A DNA stretch of 64,000 nucleotides from Coffea arabica (GCF_036785885.1 NC_092312.1:20416001-20480000); one strand, 5' to 3'; positions 1 to 13,707 are shown, counted from the stretch's first letter. Translations and numbers: made by a program. The notes: generated by a model from the sequence alone, not told the origin.

Positions 1-877
1 ATTTATCATTAGCCAATGCCCATGGTCGCCTATTCTTGGTACTAGCAAAAGGCACGTGCAGTCCACGTATATAATTTGGAAACTGATTTTGAGAACCAAA
101 ATTTTGGAAAATGTCTGTTATCTTGATTTCTATGTTTATCCTGGCATATGACACAAAACCCTATTTCAATCTTATCCAATCGAATTTCCTTCTTTTCTTT
201 TCGTATGGCATGATGCACTTTGTCGGAAACATACCCGAGTTTGGCACTTAGATGTTTGGCCAACAGCATGAAATTTTTGTGACCGGTAAACTTCTAAAAC
301 ATGTCATGGTTATAACTTCTCACGGGAGATTTTTTGTGTTTCTTGCTAATTCTGCAAGCTATGTTTTCGCCTCTTCTAAACAATGACAAATATAACCAAC
401 AAAAACTTCTACCCATGCATGGAAAAACCTCAGAACTGAGCGAATTAGACAAATCAAGGTTAAAGCTCGTAGAGATGATGCATGATGCTATATATTGAAG
501 GTTTGAGAATATAAGTAGAACCTTTTTTTACTTTCTCTTTTTTTTTGGGGGGGGGGATTATATTAGGGTTGTACAAGTAAAAACAAGATGTTGAACTTGA
601 ATTCATGTCAACACGAATTGACACCAGAAAAACCTTTGACAGTGGCACCGCAATAGTTTATATTAGCGTTTGACAGTAGGAAATGGTAGCTTCTACCTGG
701 CAAAGCAATCAAAGTCGGTAGATATGCATGCTTGTTTGAACATGAACCTACGCACGTTAACCATGCTCTACAGTGTACATTAACATCAGTTCTTGTCAAA
801 ATACACAAGCACCTAGATTTAATACCTTATTTCCAAGGGAAAAAAAAAGGAAAAGAGCAAAAGAAAGAAAGAGAACC
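1..877. other. Intergenic, no gene seen
   Basis: No gene is supported here. Open frames are short and carry no recognisable motif. The only notable items are a T run followed by nine or more G residues near 540-556 and purine-rich DNA at 838-877. The latter abuts the SINE that follows and probably contains its left target-site duplication (AAAGAAAGAAAGAGA). Confidence 0.6.
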
Positions 878-1150
878 AACGGCCTTTGGACGGTTGGCCA
901 CCACCAAAGACTCTAAGTCTTAGTAGGGTGGGAGGTCAAAGGTTCAAATCTTACCTTCCATCAATGTGTCACTATTTGTGACTTCTTCTAAATCCACACA
1001 GGTACGTGATGTACCCGTCTGATCCGATAGTGGTTCAGTTCTACTTCTGTTGGACCTCTCCCTCCTGTATAAGTTAGAGTAGGAATAAGACTAAGAGTAG
1101 ATTAAGCTAACGGTTGCCGTCTGTCTGATTTAAAAAAAAGAAAAAGAAAA
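878..1150 (+). mobile_element. tRNA-derived SINE
   Basis: This short element ends in an A-rich tail (TTTAAAAAAAAGAAAAAG). About 60 bases in it has a pol III B-box-like stretch, GGTTCAAATCT, with a weaker A-box region before it. The purine run AAAGAAAGAAAGAGA lies both just left of the element and just after the tail, which fits a target-site duplication. The overall layout (tRNA-like head, CT-rich body, ending close to GTTGCCGT plus A tail) resembles the SINEs at 16434 and 21647 in this window. The left boundary is approximate. Confidence 0.6.
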
Positions 1151-2553
1151 AGAAAGAAAGAGACTAATTGGGGCACATATGCATGCAAATACAGATATCC
1201 AAAAAGAATCCCACATGATGACAAAGCTTTGAATCAAATAATATATCCTTGAATGGAAAATACTTAAGTAACCCACTTAGGCACTTATAACACACATGCC
1301 AACTTTTCTATCCCAGTACCTTTCATCAAGTTGACCTATCCCGCCTTAAGAAAGTAGCTAGTTTAGTGTTTTTAACAAGTCCATATTAGATTTTTTATGC
1401 CAAATCGATCGGATTAGTTTATACAACTTGATTGTATAGTATATGATTCCTACAGCTTTCAACCGGCCGAAAGAGATAAAAGTGCCATCCTTGAAGGCTT
1501 GGACTAAAGCTTAAAGCAACTCAATACGTGGGGAGGGCATAAGAGCCTAGCTGTTGAACGACATGGACATGAATGGTATCTTTTGCCGTCCTCAAGAAAA
1601 GATATTCTTTCGGGTTTCGCAAGGATTGACTCGAACATTCCTGTATTGACAAAAAAAGAAAAGAAAAGAAAAGAAAAGATATTCTCATTCTAATTGTTTG
1701 AGTCACGTTTCAACTCGGAAGCTCCTTGTATTTTTTTTTTTTTTTATCAAAAAGAGAAAGACGACTTCTTTTTGGTGAAAAATCAAAACAGGGTTTCTTT
1801 CTATCTAATAACGAAGGTTTTGAACCAAGAATTCCACGTGAATGGAATAGGGTATATAATATATAAGCGTATCTAAAGCAGAATGTGATGTCAAAGCTCT
1901 TCAAGCTGTCAATAATGTCATTATTATTTCTTTCAATTTCATATTTGGCTCATTTTTTTTTTGAGTTAATTGGATGCTTAATTTTCTTCTTTAATTTCCG
2001 TTTTAAACCGGACTCCATTTTTCAGATTCTCTCATAGGAAGAATAACAACAAATCAATATTGATAGTAATACGTGGTGGCTTAATCGGATCTATAATTTA
2101 TATACTGTAGAGCATAAAATATTAGCATTGAAATTTCTCTCTTTGATTGTGTCGCGTTGATCTCCTGATCATTAATTTTTTTCACCTGATCTATAATTTA
2201 TATACCGATAGGACTTGCTTCTACGAAATGTTGGGGAAAAAGTTAAAGTTGTGTTGATTGCAACTCGGTTTCAAATGAATGTTATTTGTTATGTATTAAA
2301 AATTAATTGCTTGTATAAATAATTGATGATGGATCGGTTTCCAAAAAGTTTTAGCGTCGGAGTACAGCTCCATAAGATAAGACACGAAAGGCCCGTTCGT
2401 AACTAAGTGGCTTCGATACAGTGGCCCGTCCGTTATCATCTATCCAATGATTATTTTTCTGGCCCATCAATGGCCAGTTAAAATGATAATCTTCAGCAGC
2501 CACGGTTCTTCCCCTCAATTTTCTTGAACCGAGAAAGATTTTGAGCAGAGTTG
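1151..2553. other. Intergenic / upstream region of the PPR gene
   Basis: No gene is supported. The region is AT-rich with several homopolymer tracts. GATCTATAATTTATATAC occurs twice, near 2088 and 2188. The last few hundred bases before 2554 should hold the promoter and 5' UTR of the PPR gene, but I cannot identify a convincing TATA box or start site. Confidence 0.5.
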
Positions 2554-5500
2554 ATGGAGATATCTCTTGTATCTGGAAATGGGATTACACCTATCCCCAA
2601 TAGCCAGTCTCCATTAACGCGTTCTTGTTTCCCATTTTTACCATTTCCCTTTTCTGCAACTGCAGTTAGACCCTTCAAGAACTCCAAATTCACTGTATTT
2701 GCCACAACAACTGTTGAGCTCAATGAGACCCGAAATTGGCAGAGAAATGTCCCTCCAAAATCTTCAAAGATTGTTTCTTTACGCAATAAAACGAGACAAT
2801 CTGCAATTCTTGATGTTCAGGAATCCTCTGACTTGGACTCTGCTCTTTCAAGGTCCCTCTTCTCTTTCTTGTTTTAATAATCTTCGTGTGGTCTGATTAC
2901 CTATTAATCTATACGTATTACTCAACATTGAGCAGTTTTAGTTTATTGGGACTGTGGAAATCAGCTTGTTAATCTGTTGAAAAAAGAATTGAAGTTTATC
3001 TAACTGTTGAGTTCGTATCATTAAAATCATGGAATTCTTTGCTTGCTTACTCTGGTATTATGTTTTTGTACTGCATATTTAGAATGTTCTGAATTGGTAT
3101 TATTACTAAAGGGTTCTAAAAAAGATTGGTAATTAGCAAGTTTAAGTGAGCGATGGTATCAGCTGGTTTGTAGGTCTGGAGGTAAGTTGAAGGCTCAAGA
3201 TTTGAATGTTATTTTGCGCCATTTTGGGAAGCTGAACCGATGGAAGGAACTTTCCCAGGTTCGTTTTGATTTTTCTAGTTTTACAATTTTTGATAATCGG
3301 TTGCCGCTATATGCTAACAGTGATTTTTGATAGTTTTTACACCTGTCACTCGTAACTAAATTATCGTCTATGCTTCCCCCTTGAAATGATGTTAATTGTG
3401 ACCTGAATTTCTTTGAATATACTGCATTCTCTTAATCCTAATCGCCCTTTTTGTGCTGAACAGCAGTTGTAAACTTTGTACGAACTCTTCCAGTTTCTTC
3501 TATCATATGGTTCTCAAATATAATATATAAGTTAAATCATCCTGTAACTCTCTCCTGGAACAGAGTTCTCCAGATTGTTATGAGCATGTTGATTGTTACG
3601 TTACTTTGGGGTTTTCACATAAATTCTTTAACTTGTGAATGTCTATTACCTCTAATTATATAGTGGAGATTACACTGCATATCCCAGAAGCTTTACAGCA
3701 AGGAATATTGCTGTTAGTTTCCAGCAGTGCATTTAAGTAATAAGCTTTTGTATAACGACAAGTTTTTAGTTATTTTTTAAGCACCCAAGTCTCATGTACT
3801 AAGCATTGTACCTATAATTCACTAGTTCAGTTCCTCTTTGTTGCATACATCTATTGAGCATTGTAATTGCTGCATGTGCATGTTTCTATACTTCTTTTTT
3901 GGTTTAAGCAAGGTTTCAATTTCTCTTGCTATTTCTATGCCTTAAATCTCAGTGTCAATTCGTGCATCAGTACTTTTAGCAGGGGAAAAGCTTTTCTGCT
4001 TGGTTGTCCTTACCATCGACCTCTGGACACGTTTATTTTAGTCCCTTTTGTTTGCTTGAAAATAATGATTATGAGATTACATTTTAAATGGTTACAGCTT
4101 TTTGCCTGGATGCAACAAAATGAGAAGACGAACATTGCATCTTACAGCGGTTATATAAAATTCGTGGGTAAAAGCCTTGATCCTATGAAGGCATTAGACA
4201 TCTACAACAGCATTAAAGATGAGTTGACAAGGAACAATGTATCAGTTTGTAACTCTGTTCTTGATTGTCTCGTTAAAAATGGCAAGTTTGAGAGGTGCCT
4301 CAACATGTTTCATCAAATGAAGCAAGCAGGCCTAAAACCAGACATTGTAACTTATTCTACGGTAATCTATTTCTTCACCCACTATTACTAGAGTTGTTTG
4401 AGGTAAAAAGGTGGTTGTATCAGAAATTTGGCCATACAAAAAAAAATGTTATCAACATCTAAACTCTTGATTGCTATTTTACTTGAATTTGAACAATTGT
4501 AGTTTTTAAGATTGATGACTTCTGTTAATAAAACCTAATGCTTTGTAGAAGTTCGTGATTTTTTCCTTTTTCCATTGTTAGCTACTTGTAGGCTGTGCAA
4601 AAGCCAAAGACGGTTATTCTAAGGCGACAGAACTGGTTCGAGAGCTGAAATACCATGGGCTGCAGATGGACAGTGTAATTTATGGTACACTTTTATCTGT
4701 ATGTGCTTCCAATAATCAATGTCAAGAAGCAGAGCGATATTTTATGGAGATGAAGAGTGAAGGTTATTCTCCAAATGTCTTCCACTACAGCTCATTGATC
4801 AATGCCTACTCGGTTGATGGAAAGTATACAAAGGCGGATGAGTTAATTCAAGAGATGAAATCAGGAGGGTTAGTGTTGAATAAGGTTAGGTGTTTTTTTT
4901 ATCCCCCTCTCACTCTGACTAATGAATGCAGCGATAAGTATACAAGTTTTTTTTAATACTTCCTTCTGCTTTTGGTCACTGCTAATTCTGTAGAACTTAC
5001 TTTGCAATTGAATTGCGAAGTTGTTCTTAAAATTTTTGTTACCTGTTATAAGGAGGAGAAGCTATAATGAGAAAACAAAGGGGGGAAAGGAGAAAAGGAA
5101 AGGAAAATGTCAAAGAAATTCGAAGAAGCAAAACCGCCTTTAGCTACAGTGGTGTTTTATCGTTGTAGCTCAACAGATATAAGTTTAATTTGGTTAGCCT
5201 TTTGATTTTGAGGTGTCATGGGTTACTATGATGTCCATATGTAAGTTCAGTGTACCTTAGTGTAGTTAGGATCTAGACACAAGATGCATCAGATGGTAAT
5301 ATAGATTTCAACAGGCTCCAAGAATAATGGGCCAGCTTTTCTTAAACTGAGTTGACAATTCATGTGTGAACATATTCGTTTCAGAACCATGAGTTGAAGA
5401 GGTGGATTCATTGCTCGAATAGTAATGAATCTTTCTTTTTTGACTGCTTTGAAATTCAATAACATGGGGCGATATGTTTACATTTGTATGAGTTGGGAAT

Positions 5501-8500
5501 AAAGACAATAGGCTAGTGATTGAGTTTTTTTTTACAGGATAAACTAGTCGGTCTGATCAGCATGTTAGTTGAGAACAAATAAAGTGGTTTAAGTATGTAC
5601 TGGTTTTGATATTAGAAGCTCCGGCAAGAAAAATATGTCTTTTGGACTATCTTGCTGATTATAAGTTTTGTCTTCAAGAAATTTGTTACCAAAGATATAG
5701 TACTTTGGAAATTGGCGACTCCCTGAATCTTATGGTTCAGTTTCTTAAACAGAGTGTAGTTAACACTGATTCTACTAAGTACTATTATCATGGTGAAGTT
5801 GTTGTCAGAATCTGTTCTTGTCATGTTCAGAAATAATAGAATTGAGTATTGGCAAACACTGTCTTTCCCTTTTCTAAACAGTCCTATTATAGATTTTTAC
5901 GTTTTCATGCAATTCATAAAGTTTTCAAATGAGTCTTCTCTCTCTCTCTCTCTCTCTCTTTTTCTGTCTCTCTCTCTCTGAGGTGTTAAAACTTATGCCA
6001 TGATACAGTATATGTTCTTGGTTACCTATTGTTCGAACCGCATCTTTTCATTAAGTATACTGAATATCTTATCTTTGACATTTATGATTTCATAGTTTTA
6101 TGGAACAGGCATATCTTTTCAATTATGTTCTCAAATGCTACATTCTTACAGGTTATTTTGACAACTTTGCTAAAAGTGTATGTTAGAGGAGGTTTGTTTG
6201 AGAAATCAAGAGAGCTGATAAACAAATTGGATAAACTAGGCTACGCAGAGGATGAGGTATACATACTTCTTTGCAATTGATATATTTTATGCATCTCCAA
6301 AGTTGTTAAAAGATTTAATGCAATTGTTGCAGTTAGTACATGAATCCTTTTAGTTCTTGCTATGGGAAGGTAAGGAGGGGAGAGGGAAGGGAGAATGCAT
6401 TTTTTTTTCCTTGTCTCAAGATGCTCATTAGCTCATCATTATGGCATTGGTATGATGCTCTAATGCCACACACACACACAGAGTAGTGGATATTTTTGAG
6501 CTCTTACAATTTCATGCATACTACAATTGGTTGTTTCATGCTTGCTCAATTGCTGACTAGTTTTGTTTTACCTTAATGTTTTTTGAAGATTATTTATTTA
6601 TTTTTGACATGACTCTAAGGATCTTATTGACTTGCCTAGTCCTTATCTGAAAATAATAAATGATCCCCTAGTTGGCCAATTTTTGATAATGCTTCTCTGT
6701 TCTACCTCCATCATCCTCTATATATCGCTTTCATCATCTGCTGAAAATGGTGTAATTTATGATGGTTCAGTTTTAAAAGCTTCCCTTTAGAATGTTTATA
6801 AAATTCTGTTTTACTGCAGATGCCGTACTGTATACTTATGGATGGTTTAGTAAAGGCTGGAAAAGTCACTGAAGCAAAAACACTTTTTGATGAAATGAAG
6901 AATAAAAATGTGAAAACTGGTATGTCTAGTTGCCACAATGTCCTCCTTGCAGCAATCTTTTAGTAGCCATCATCTAATTTACATTCAGTGTAAACTTTCA
7001 TCCTGTTGTATCATGTGAATTTATTCAAAACTGGTTCATGAAACAAGTTGGAAGAAAGATTACCTAGGGGAAAACATAAAAGCATGAGAAAAATGTGCTT
7101 CATTGTTTTGTGATTTAGGAATGCCTGCTTGACTTAAAAGTGACTTAAGCAGTTTATTGTATGTATCTGCAGATGGCTATGCCTATAGTATTATGATATC
7201 AGGATTCTGCCGTGGTGGGCTCCTTCAGGATGCAAAGCAATTGGCTTCTAGCTATGAAGCAAAATATGATAGATATGATATAGTTATTTTAAATACAATG
7301 CTTTGTGCTTACTGTCGAGCGGGAGAGATGGACAATGTGATGAAAATGCTGAAGAAAGTGGATGAGTCAGCAATTAGTCCTGATTGGAATACCTTTCATA
7401 TTTTAATAAGGTATTTTTGCAAAGAAAAGCTGTATATACTTGCTTACCATACCCTGGACGACATGCACAAGAAAGGCCATCAACCAGAGGAGGTAAACTA
7501 GAATCTGGCACTGAGGTTCATGACAGATGATTATGATGATAATAGTATCTGTGGTAATGTTATAATATGTCACTTTGTCAACAGTCCCTAGTAACACATG
7601 CTATCATTCTTGACTATGCCTAAGGAACTTCAGTATGGCTCTGCCCAGAAAAAAAGATCTCCTTCGGCCAACAGTGCTAACATGTGATTTGTGACCCACT
7701 TGCAAAGCTTTTTAGTTGTTTATCCTATTGATTGCTAACCAACTGCTGTTTGAATTCACCGGTACTATTTCTTTACTGGAGCAGCATTTCGAATGCCTCC
7801 TGTTGCTTGGGATGATGAAAAAATTGCACGCATCACTGGATATACATTTTCAGTTTGCATAGAATGTGTTGACCCAATATTATAAGATACACACTACCTC
7901 AGATTCATGCCATGACAGAAGCAAAGCCTGCACTATGTGTACCAAAAAAGGTGTTCTCATTGTTAAATCATCATCTAACAAATTAACTTAGATGGTTGGA
8001 ATTTTTATTCGTATTTCAATGGTGTTGGCCAAATTTTTCTTCAACTGAAAGACAATAAATATTTTATTTGTCTTTTCTCATTTATCTTCATCTGCTAAAA
8101 GATTTTATGGCTTTTATGCTACTAACGCTGTTATACCACTGAGTTTGGAGGCAGATATCCCACATTTTACATCTTTGTGCTTCTTGGGAAAAAGCTGCGT
8201 CTCATTATGGTCCCGGAGTTCATTTGGTTTTACAATTGTGGCTTCCTGATTCTTTATATCTATTCTTTTGAAAAATTAGATTGTGCTGCAATTTGGGGCT
8301 TTGAACATGTGTAACTTTGTAATATTCTTTGGAACGTGCTGCAACTGAATTATCTTAGATTTTGATAATTTGGTGCAGATTGAGACTCAACATTTATCTG
8401 CTTACTGGTTCTTGTGGGTTTTCGTGTTGCAGGAACTATGTTCTTCTTTAATTCATTATCTTGGTAAAACTGGTGCACATGCTGAAGCATTTTCTGTATA

Positions 8501-10042
8501 TAATATCTTGAAATATAGCAAGAGAACCATGTGCAATGCTCTTCATGAGAAAATTTTGCACATTTTAGTTGCCGGACGACTTCTCAAAGATGCATACATA
8601 ATAATCAAGGTATGCAATGACTTTTAAGTCAATCTTTGTATGAATTTTTCTCATAAAAACGTGCTAAGCACTCTCAACTGTGCAGGACAATGCAGGCTCC
8701 ATTTCTCAATCTGCCACACAGAAATTTGCAGTTTCCTTCATGAAATCAGGCAATATAAACTTGGTAAATGATGTAATAAAGGCCATTCACAGTTCTGGGT
8801 ACAAGATTGATCAGGTAGCGAAGTGATATTTAATTTGAATAAATCCTTTAAGAAAAATTTATTTGTCACTCTTGAGGTTAGTTGCATCAATCTGAGTTGT
8901 CTCCAAATATTTTAACTGTTTCCTAGGCTATTTGGTGCTATGCTACTTGAGACATGACCCATCAATTATCATATTTGAGCATGATCTATTACCGACAGCA
9001 ATGGTTGAAGTTTTAAAGAAGTGGTCTAGAGCAGATCATTGACTTTTTAAGTGTTGAAATCAGACGCAAATTAAGATCTTTCAATCTATGCAGAAAATGT
9101 TTTCCAGGGAATAAGTGCTGTACATATTGTGGTCCCTTCTTAGATGCTGGCAACCTTCCCTTGTCATTGAAATTTCCAGTGGCTAATCAGGCATTTAGGT
9201 TGATGTTGAGTAAAATCCTAGTGCTCAATGAACGTCCTAATTACGTCCATTTTAGGAACAGATTTTGTAAACTTGCATTGAAGCTCAAAGAAGATGGGAG
9301 AGCACTTTCCCTGCTTATTGCAATGATGGTCGGAGTGGATGCTATTTGGACTACACTCATACTTGTCCACATTCTGCAGACAAAGACATTGGGACATGAC
9401 TAATGCTTCATAGCTCCTAGGTTGTCTAATCTGTGGTTTAGGAAAAGTTTGATCTCCTCTTATATATCACATGCAAAATTGATTTTCTTATTTTCCTTCT
9501 GCGCTGATTGTGTTCTATATAAATGTGCCAAGAGCAGCTCATGGGAAGAGTCAAAGCTGCTTCCTTACTTTATTGTGGAGTCAGAGTGGCTGATATGTGA
9601 ACTGTGTATGCCATTCATTTAGACATATTTAATGCATCTAAGGTCTGATTAAGTAGACAAACAACTGGCAAAAGATTTCTATGCTTATATGCTTTCTATG
9701 CTTCTCAACTTTTGTGACTGTCAATCTGGAAAGATTTATCCTGCTAAAGTGTCTAGCTTAGTCTTCAGCTTGCAGATCCTGGAATTAATCTGTTTGTCAT
9801 GTTATTTGTCTTAGAAATTATTTCATATGGCTATATCACGGTATGTTGAGGACTCTGAGAAGAAAGACTTGCTGCTTCAGTTGTTAAAGTGGATGCCAGG
9901 CCAAGGCTATTCTGTTGATTCCTCTACAAGAAACTTAATCCTCAAGAAGTCTCACTTGTATGGATGCCAAATTGTTGCTGAATTATTATCCAAGCAGCAG
10001 GTAGTGTCAAAAACAAAATCTCGTCGGACAAGGACTAAATGA
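2554..10042 (+). CDS. EMB3103: P-class pentatricopeptide repeat protein, At1g10910-like
   Basis: Ten exons join in phase into about 669 residues: 2554-2852, 3174-3258, 4098-4361, 4582-4884, 6152-6256, 6820-6919, 7173-7492, 8433-8609, 8686-8814, 9815-10042. All introns start GT and end AG. The protein is a tandem series of roughly 35-residue PPR motifs; GLKPDIVTYSTL-type and GYSPNVFHYSSLINAYS units are visible. The N-terminus is Ser/Thr-rich with few acidic residues, suggesting a plastid transit peptide. Length and intron-rich structure agree with the Arabidopsis protein At1g10910 (EMB3103), a predicted chloroplast RNA-binding PPR protein. Most plant PPR genes lack introns, so this structure helps the assignment. 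PPR proteins bind organellar RNA to aid processing, stability or translation; the RNA target here is unknown. The start is the first ATG in the long exon 1 frame. The C-terminus is basic (KTKSRRTRTK). Confidence 0.88.
5938..5980. repeat. CT microsatellite in a PPR-gene intron
   Basis: An interrupted (TC)n run lies in the 1.27 kb intron between exons 4 and 5 of the PPR gene. It is simple-sequence DNA with no other visible role. Confidence 0.9.
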
Positions 10043-11257
10043 GGCAGTACAGGTATTTTATGGTTCCTTCCTGCTCTCTGGGTAATTATTTCTTTGGCAA
10101 TTTTGAAGTTGGTTTCCAAGTTTATTTGGATCCATTCTTTCTGTCTCTGGTTAATTCAAATTGTTCCTGCAAATTCCACTTAATTTCGATGAAGTCGCAT
10201 CAAATGCATTCTTTCTATGAACTTGTATAGAGTGTATTTTCTAAAAATAAAATTTTTATAATAAAAAGTATTTAAGTGAAAATGTCTGAAATCTGAATCC
10301 ACCTTCCCACCCGTCACAAATAACCCTCAAAGCTTCCTCTGTCATATGGACCAATTCCTCCCTCCCATTCCCCAGTAATAATCAATGTCTATTGCACTTC
10401 CAAAATTTAACACCAATATCTCTGAGCCTAAATTCCTCCAACCAACTTAATAATCACACATACTCAAAATTATTGTCATAGAAAATCAATCATAATAAGG
10501 TTGAAAAAAGGCTAAAAATTGGAACTTTAATTCACAAAAAAAAGCCTTGGGCATTCCATAGTAGTGAAATGCTGATAGCAGCGCCTGCATGTGTATTGTC
10601 ATGGAAACAATCAGGAAATAAAAGAGAAGAATAGTCGTGCTATTCATCAACTTTTACAGGTGAAGTTCATTTATGTAGCTGTGTCCCTATTTGAGAATAA
10701 GTTGATCTTTTACCATCGAGTTTAAAGTTGACTTTTACATCATCGCTTAACACATTCCAAATTTTGGTAAGTCAAATTAAGCCCCTATTATTATTTTTTT
10801 AATTCCAATAAAACCCACAACATTCTTGTAAATAACCTGAATGGTGTAGGAGGAGAAAAGGTGCCAAAAATTCTGAAGAATCCTAAGGGGATTTAGAAAA
10901 TTTAGTGATAGCAGCAATAGTTTAGCTAATTACTGTAGAAGCTCTGGCCTTCATTCTCATGTGTTGCATTAAGTTTGCCAGGTTCTACGATAACCTGCAG
11001 AACCTGGTACACTTTCTCTTGCTAAGCCTATAATTGATTTACATTCTGTGCACTAAATTGTCCAGCAGATTAGATTGTAACTTCTAGGAAGATATGTCGG
11101 AAACCTCTCTCTACATGCTCCATCTTATCTATCCAGGTCTGTTCATAGATGTAGAATGGCCACAGGTTTCCATCCAACCATACCAATTTTTGTCATGGGT
11201 GTAATTTCAACATGCATTAGTTGTCGTTTATGAACTAATTGATTTACACCCGAATTT
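10043..11257. other. Convergent intergenic region between the PPR and KCS genes
   Basis: This stretch holds the 3' UTR of the PPR gene (possible poly(A) signals AATAAA near 10245) and, at its right end, the 3' region of the minus-strand KCS gene. No open frame or repeat family is recognisable. Confidence 0.6.
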
Positions 11258-12634
11258 TCAGTGATCAGCGATGATTGGGATCTCCACAGGATACAAATGA
11301 ATTCTGTCCGACCATGCATTTCTTACATTTGGGTCAGGGTGAGAGATGCATTCCCAAACTGCACTGTTACATTTAAAGCCACTGCCAAAAGAGATTTGCC
11401 AGATTCTGTCCCCCTTTTTTACCCTCCCTTTGCTCTCCAAATAGCATAACTCGTACCAGACAGAAGAAGATGATGTGTTACCAAATCTATACAAAGTCAT
11501 TCTGGATGCTTCTCCATCTTCCTTGTTCAGCCCAAGATTTTCCTCAATGGCATCAATTACTGCCCTTCCTCCAGCATGTATGCAAAAATGGTCAAAAGCC
11601 TTCTTGAAATTGGGCAGATGGATTTCGTTCTGGGTACTAACTGTCCAGATCTTCTTGCGGATAACTGACCATCCGTACAGAAGTTGTTCCGAGTAAGGCA
11701 AGACAGCTGGTGCCAAGTCTGTTATGTTTGTCTTTAGCGCATTTCCGGCCACATGCAGAAGTGATCTCAAAATGGACACCCCAAGATGACCAGATTTGTC
11801 ATTCTCTTGGTAAACTGACATATATGATTGATCATTAGAACCCATGTGTGTTCGATAGAGATGTTTGAGTTTGTATCTAGCTGTCTGTCTGTCTCGCTTC
11901 TTGTTGGACAACAAAATGGCTACACCTCCCATCCGAAACAAGGCATTGGCTAAAAGCATGGACTTGACATTTCCTCTATAACCATTTGGAGTTACGGCTT
12001 CAATGCTTAGAACCAAAGCCAATGAATTGCTATGGACTTTTAGGAGGTCTTTTGCTAAACTTACAGCCAAGAGTCCGGCACTGCAACCCATTCCACTAAG
12101 GTTGGCACTCTTAACATTGCTTCTGAAACCAAATCTATTTATGATCATAGCTGGGATGGATGGTATGGGGCAGAATATACTGCAGTTGGATACAATTATG
12201 TCAATGCTTTTTGGATTAACCTTGTGTTTGGAGAGAAGGTCTTCTACGACAGTGAAGAGAACAGTTTCTATTTCTTCTCGACATCGTATCAAAGAAGAAT
12301 CAGGAGGCATCTGATGTACAGATAAAGGAGCACAGGCCTCATTCCCGACACCTGATCTTTCTGCTACTTTTGTGTGAAAATCAATTGCCTCCCTCTCATG
12401 AACCTGACATCTTTCAGAGTGTTCAATGAAATGGGATGCTGGGACGCGCAGGTTATCAGGTGGTAGATAGCAAGAGAAATCAATAAGGTAAATGCATTTT
12501 GATCTAGTGTAGAAAAGATAAACAACCAAGAGAAGAATAGTGGTTACTAGGAGATGAAAGTAGACGTGGGAAACTGCAGCAGCTAGGAAGCTTGAATAGT
12601 CTGTTAGAAAAAACTCCTGTAGTAAGGCTATCAT
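11258..12634 (-). CDS. 3-ketoacyl-CoA synthase (KCS, FAE1 family)
   Basis: A single uninterrupted frame of 458 residues. KCS enzymes catalyse the condensing, rate-limiting step of very-long-chain fatty acid elongation in the ER, joining malonyl-CoA to an acyl-CoA for wax, suberin or sphingolipid chains. A membrane segment spans about residues 18-41 (VSHVYFHLLVTTILLLVVYL core). The catalytic triad of the family is visible: Cys184 in SGMGCSAG, His353 in HFCIHAGGRAV and Asn386 in RFGNTSSSSVWYE. The C-terminal SFGSGFKCNSAVW block is also typical. Most KCS have two N-terminal membrane segments and about 490-520 residues; this one is short with one clear segment. It resembles the short KCS7/KCS15/KCS21 group as I recall it. 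Start ATG at 12634 is the first in frame. The active-site residues are intact, so it is probably functional. Confidence 0.92.
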   Translation of the reverse strand: MIALLQEFFLTDYSSFLAAAVSHVYFHLLVTTILLLVVYLFYTRSKCIYLIDFSCYLPPDNLRVPASHFIEHSERCQVHEREAIDFHTKVAERSGVGNEACAPLSVHQMPPDSSLIRCREEIETVLFTVVEDLLSKHKVNPKSIDIIVSNCSIFCPIPSIPAMIINRFGFRSNVKSANLSGMGCSAGLLAVSLAKDLLKVHSNSLALVLSIEAVTPNGYRGNVKSMLLANALFRMGGVAILLSNKKRDRQTARYKLKHLYRTHMGSNDQSYMSVYQENDKSGHLGVSILRSLLHVAGNALKTNITDLAPAVLPYSEQLLYGWSVIRKKIWTVSTQNEIHLPNFKKAFDHFCIHAGGRAVIDAIEENLGLNKEDGEASRMTLYRFGNTSSSSVWYELCYLESKGRVKKGDRIWQISFGSGFKCNSAVWECISHPDPNVRNAWSDRIHLYPVEIPIIADH

Positions 12635-13139
12635 CTTTATGTTTTAGTTATTCTTTGTGTTGTGTTATGTTATCTGGCTTAAATACAGTAGGGATTGCAG
12701 AAGAAAGATTTTTAGGGATTTGGTTTGGCAGACACTCAACAAACTATGGAGCGATGATAGTAGTAATGCAAAAACATGGCTATCTTCTGTGTCTGTCATG
12801 CCAAATGCATTGCCGTGGATTGAAAGGCCTGGCAACCACATGCGTGGTAAGAAGTTAGCCAACGACTAGTTGCAGAATCCTGTTATACTAAAAGAGACAA
12901 GTTCATAATCAAACTCTTTCCCTTCACCTGAAGTGCCCAGTTAGATGCACCTTCCTCACTCCTGACGTGTTGGAATAAAAAAGGTCGATAAAGTTCCTTG
13001 TTATTCTCTTCCACTGTTTATCACTAAATCCAGATACAACTAATTGCCTTTTGCTTACGAAAACTCGACTTTCTTTTCTCATTTTGTTTTCGTATTGATA
13101 AGCAATTTCATGTTCAATCTAGTAATCCACTAAGTTTTG
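12635..13139. other. Upstream region of the KCS gene, no other gene seen
   Basis: This is 5' flank of the minus-strand KCS gene. Short open frames here lack known motifs. No promoter element can be placed with confidence. Confidence 0.5.
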
Positions 13140-13315
13140 GCACAGTGGTCACCAAAAAGGGACTAAGGTTCCTCTTTGGGTTGTAGGTTGGAGGTGTCAG
13201 AGTATTCTTTTGATCTAGTAAGTTCTTACACACAGTGGTCTAATGTTGATATTAGTCTCTTATATACGGTCTTTTTAGACTCCATCGTTGCCGTAAAAAA
13301 AAAAAAAAAAAAAAG
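13140..13315 (+). mobile_element. Probable SINE with poly(A) tail
   Basis: A roughly 175 bp stretch ends in about 20 A residues after CATCGTTGCCGT, closely resembling the 3' ends of the other SINEs in this window. Its 5' part has GGCACAGTGGTCACC, which resembles a tRNA-type A box, and GGTTGGAGGTG further on, which may be a decayed B box. I see no clean target-site duplication, so the boundaries are approximate. Confidence 0.5.
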
Positions 13316-13707
13316 GGACTAGTATCAACATTAGACCATACAGACACTTATCCCCCACGGGTCAGGCTTTTGGATTACAAGAATGGTTTCTGAATGAACA
13401 AAACCTAAGACAGATTCCATGTTCCTAACGTCGTATACTAGGCAGTAGCCAACCAGTTCAAATTGGTTTAGGAATTCGGTCTTCATTAGCTTTTGAAAAA
13501 ATGGCAAATGACAGATGCATGAGTTCGACATTTGATCAAGGTGTAAGCGTCAAGTTGCCAGCAGAAGAAAATGTAAGAGGACCAAACAGGAGATTCGGCC
13601 AGTTTACCTCCATAAATCTGAGAAAACATCTGCTTCAGCTTGATTCGATTGAAGCTCAATTGAAGCACCAAAACTTTTTTTGATTCGATTCTAAGTCACA
13701 TAGGTTG

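Noticed and set aside
42-269. A 75-codon minus-strand frame with CVICQDKHRNQ
   Set aside because: Two Cys residues are not enough for a zinc finger, and no neighbouring exon or homology supports a gene.
9161-9403. An 80-codon open frame in the last intron of the PPR gene
   Set aside because: Exons 9 and 10 join in phase across it, it lacks a PPR motif, and no good splice sites frame it. I treat it as chance.
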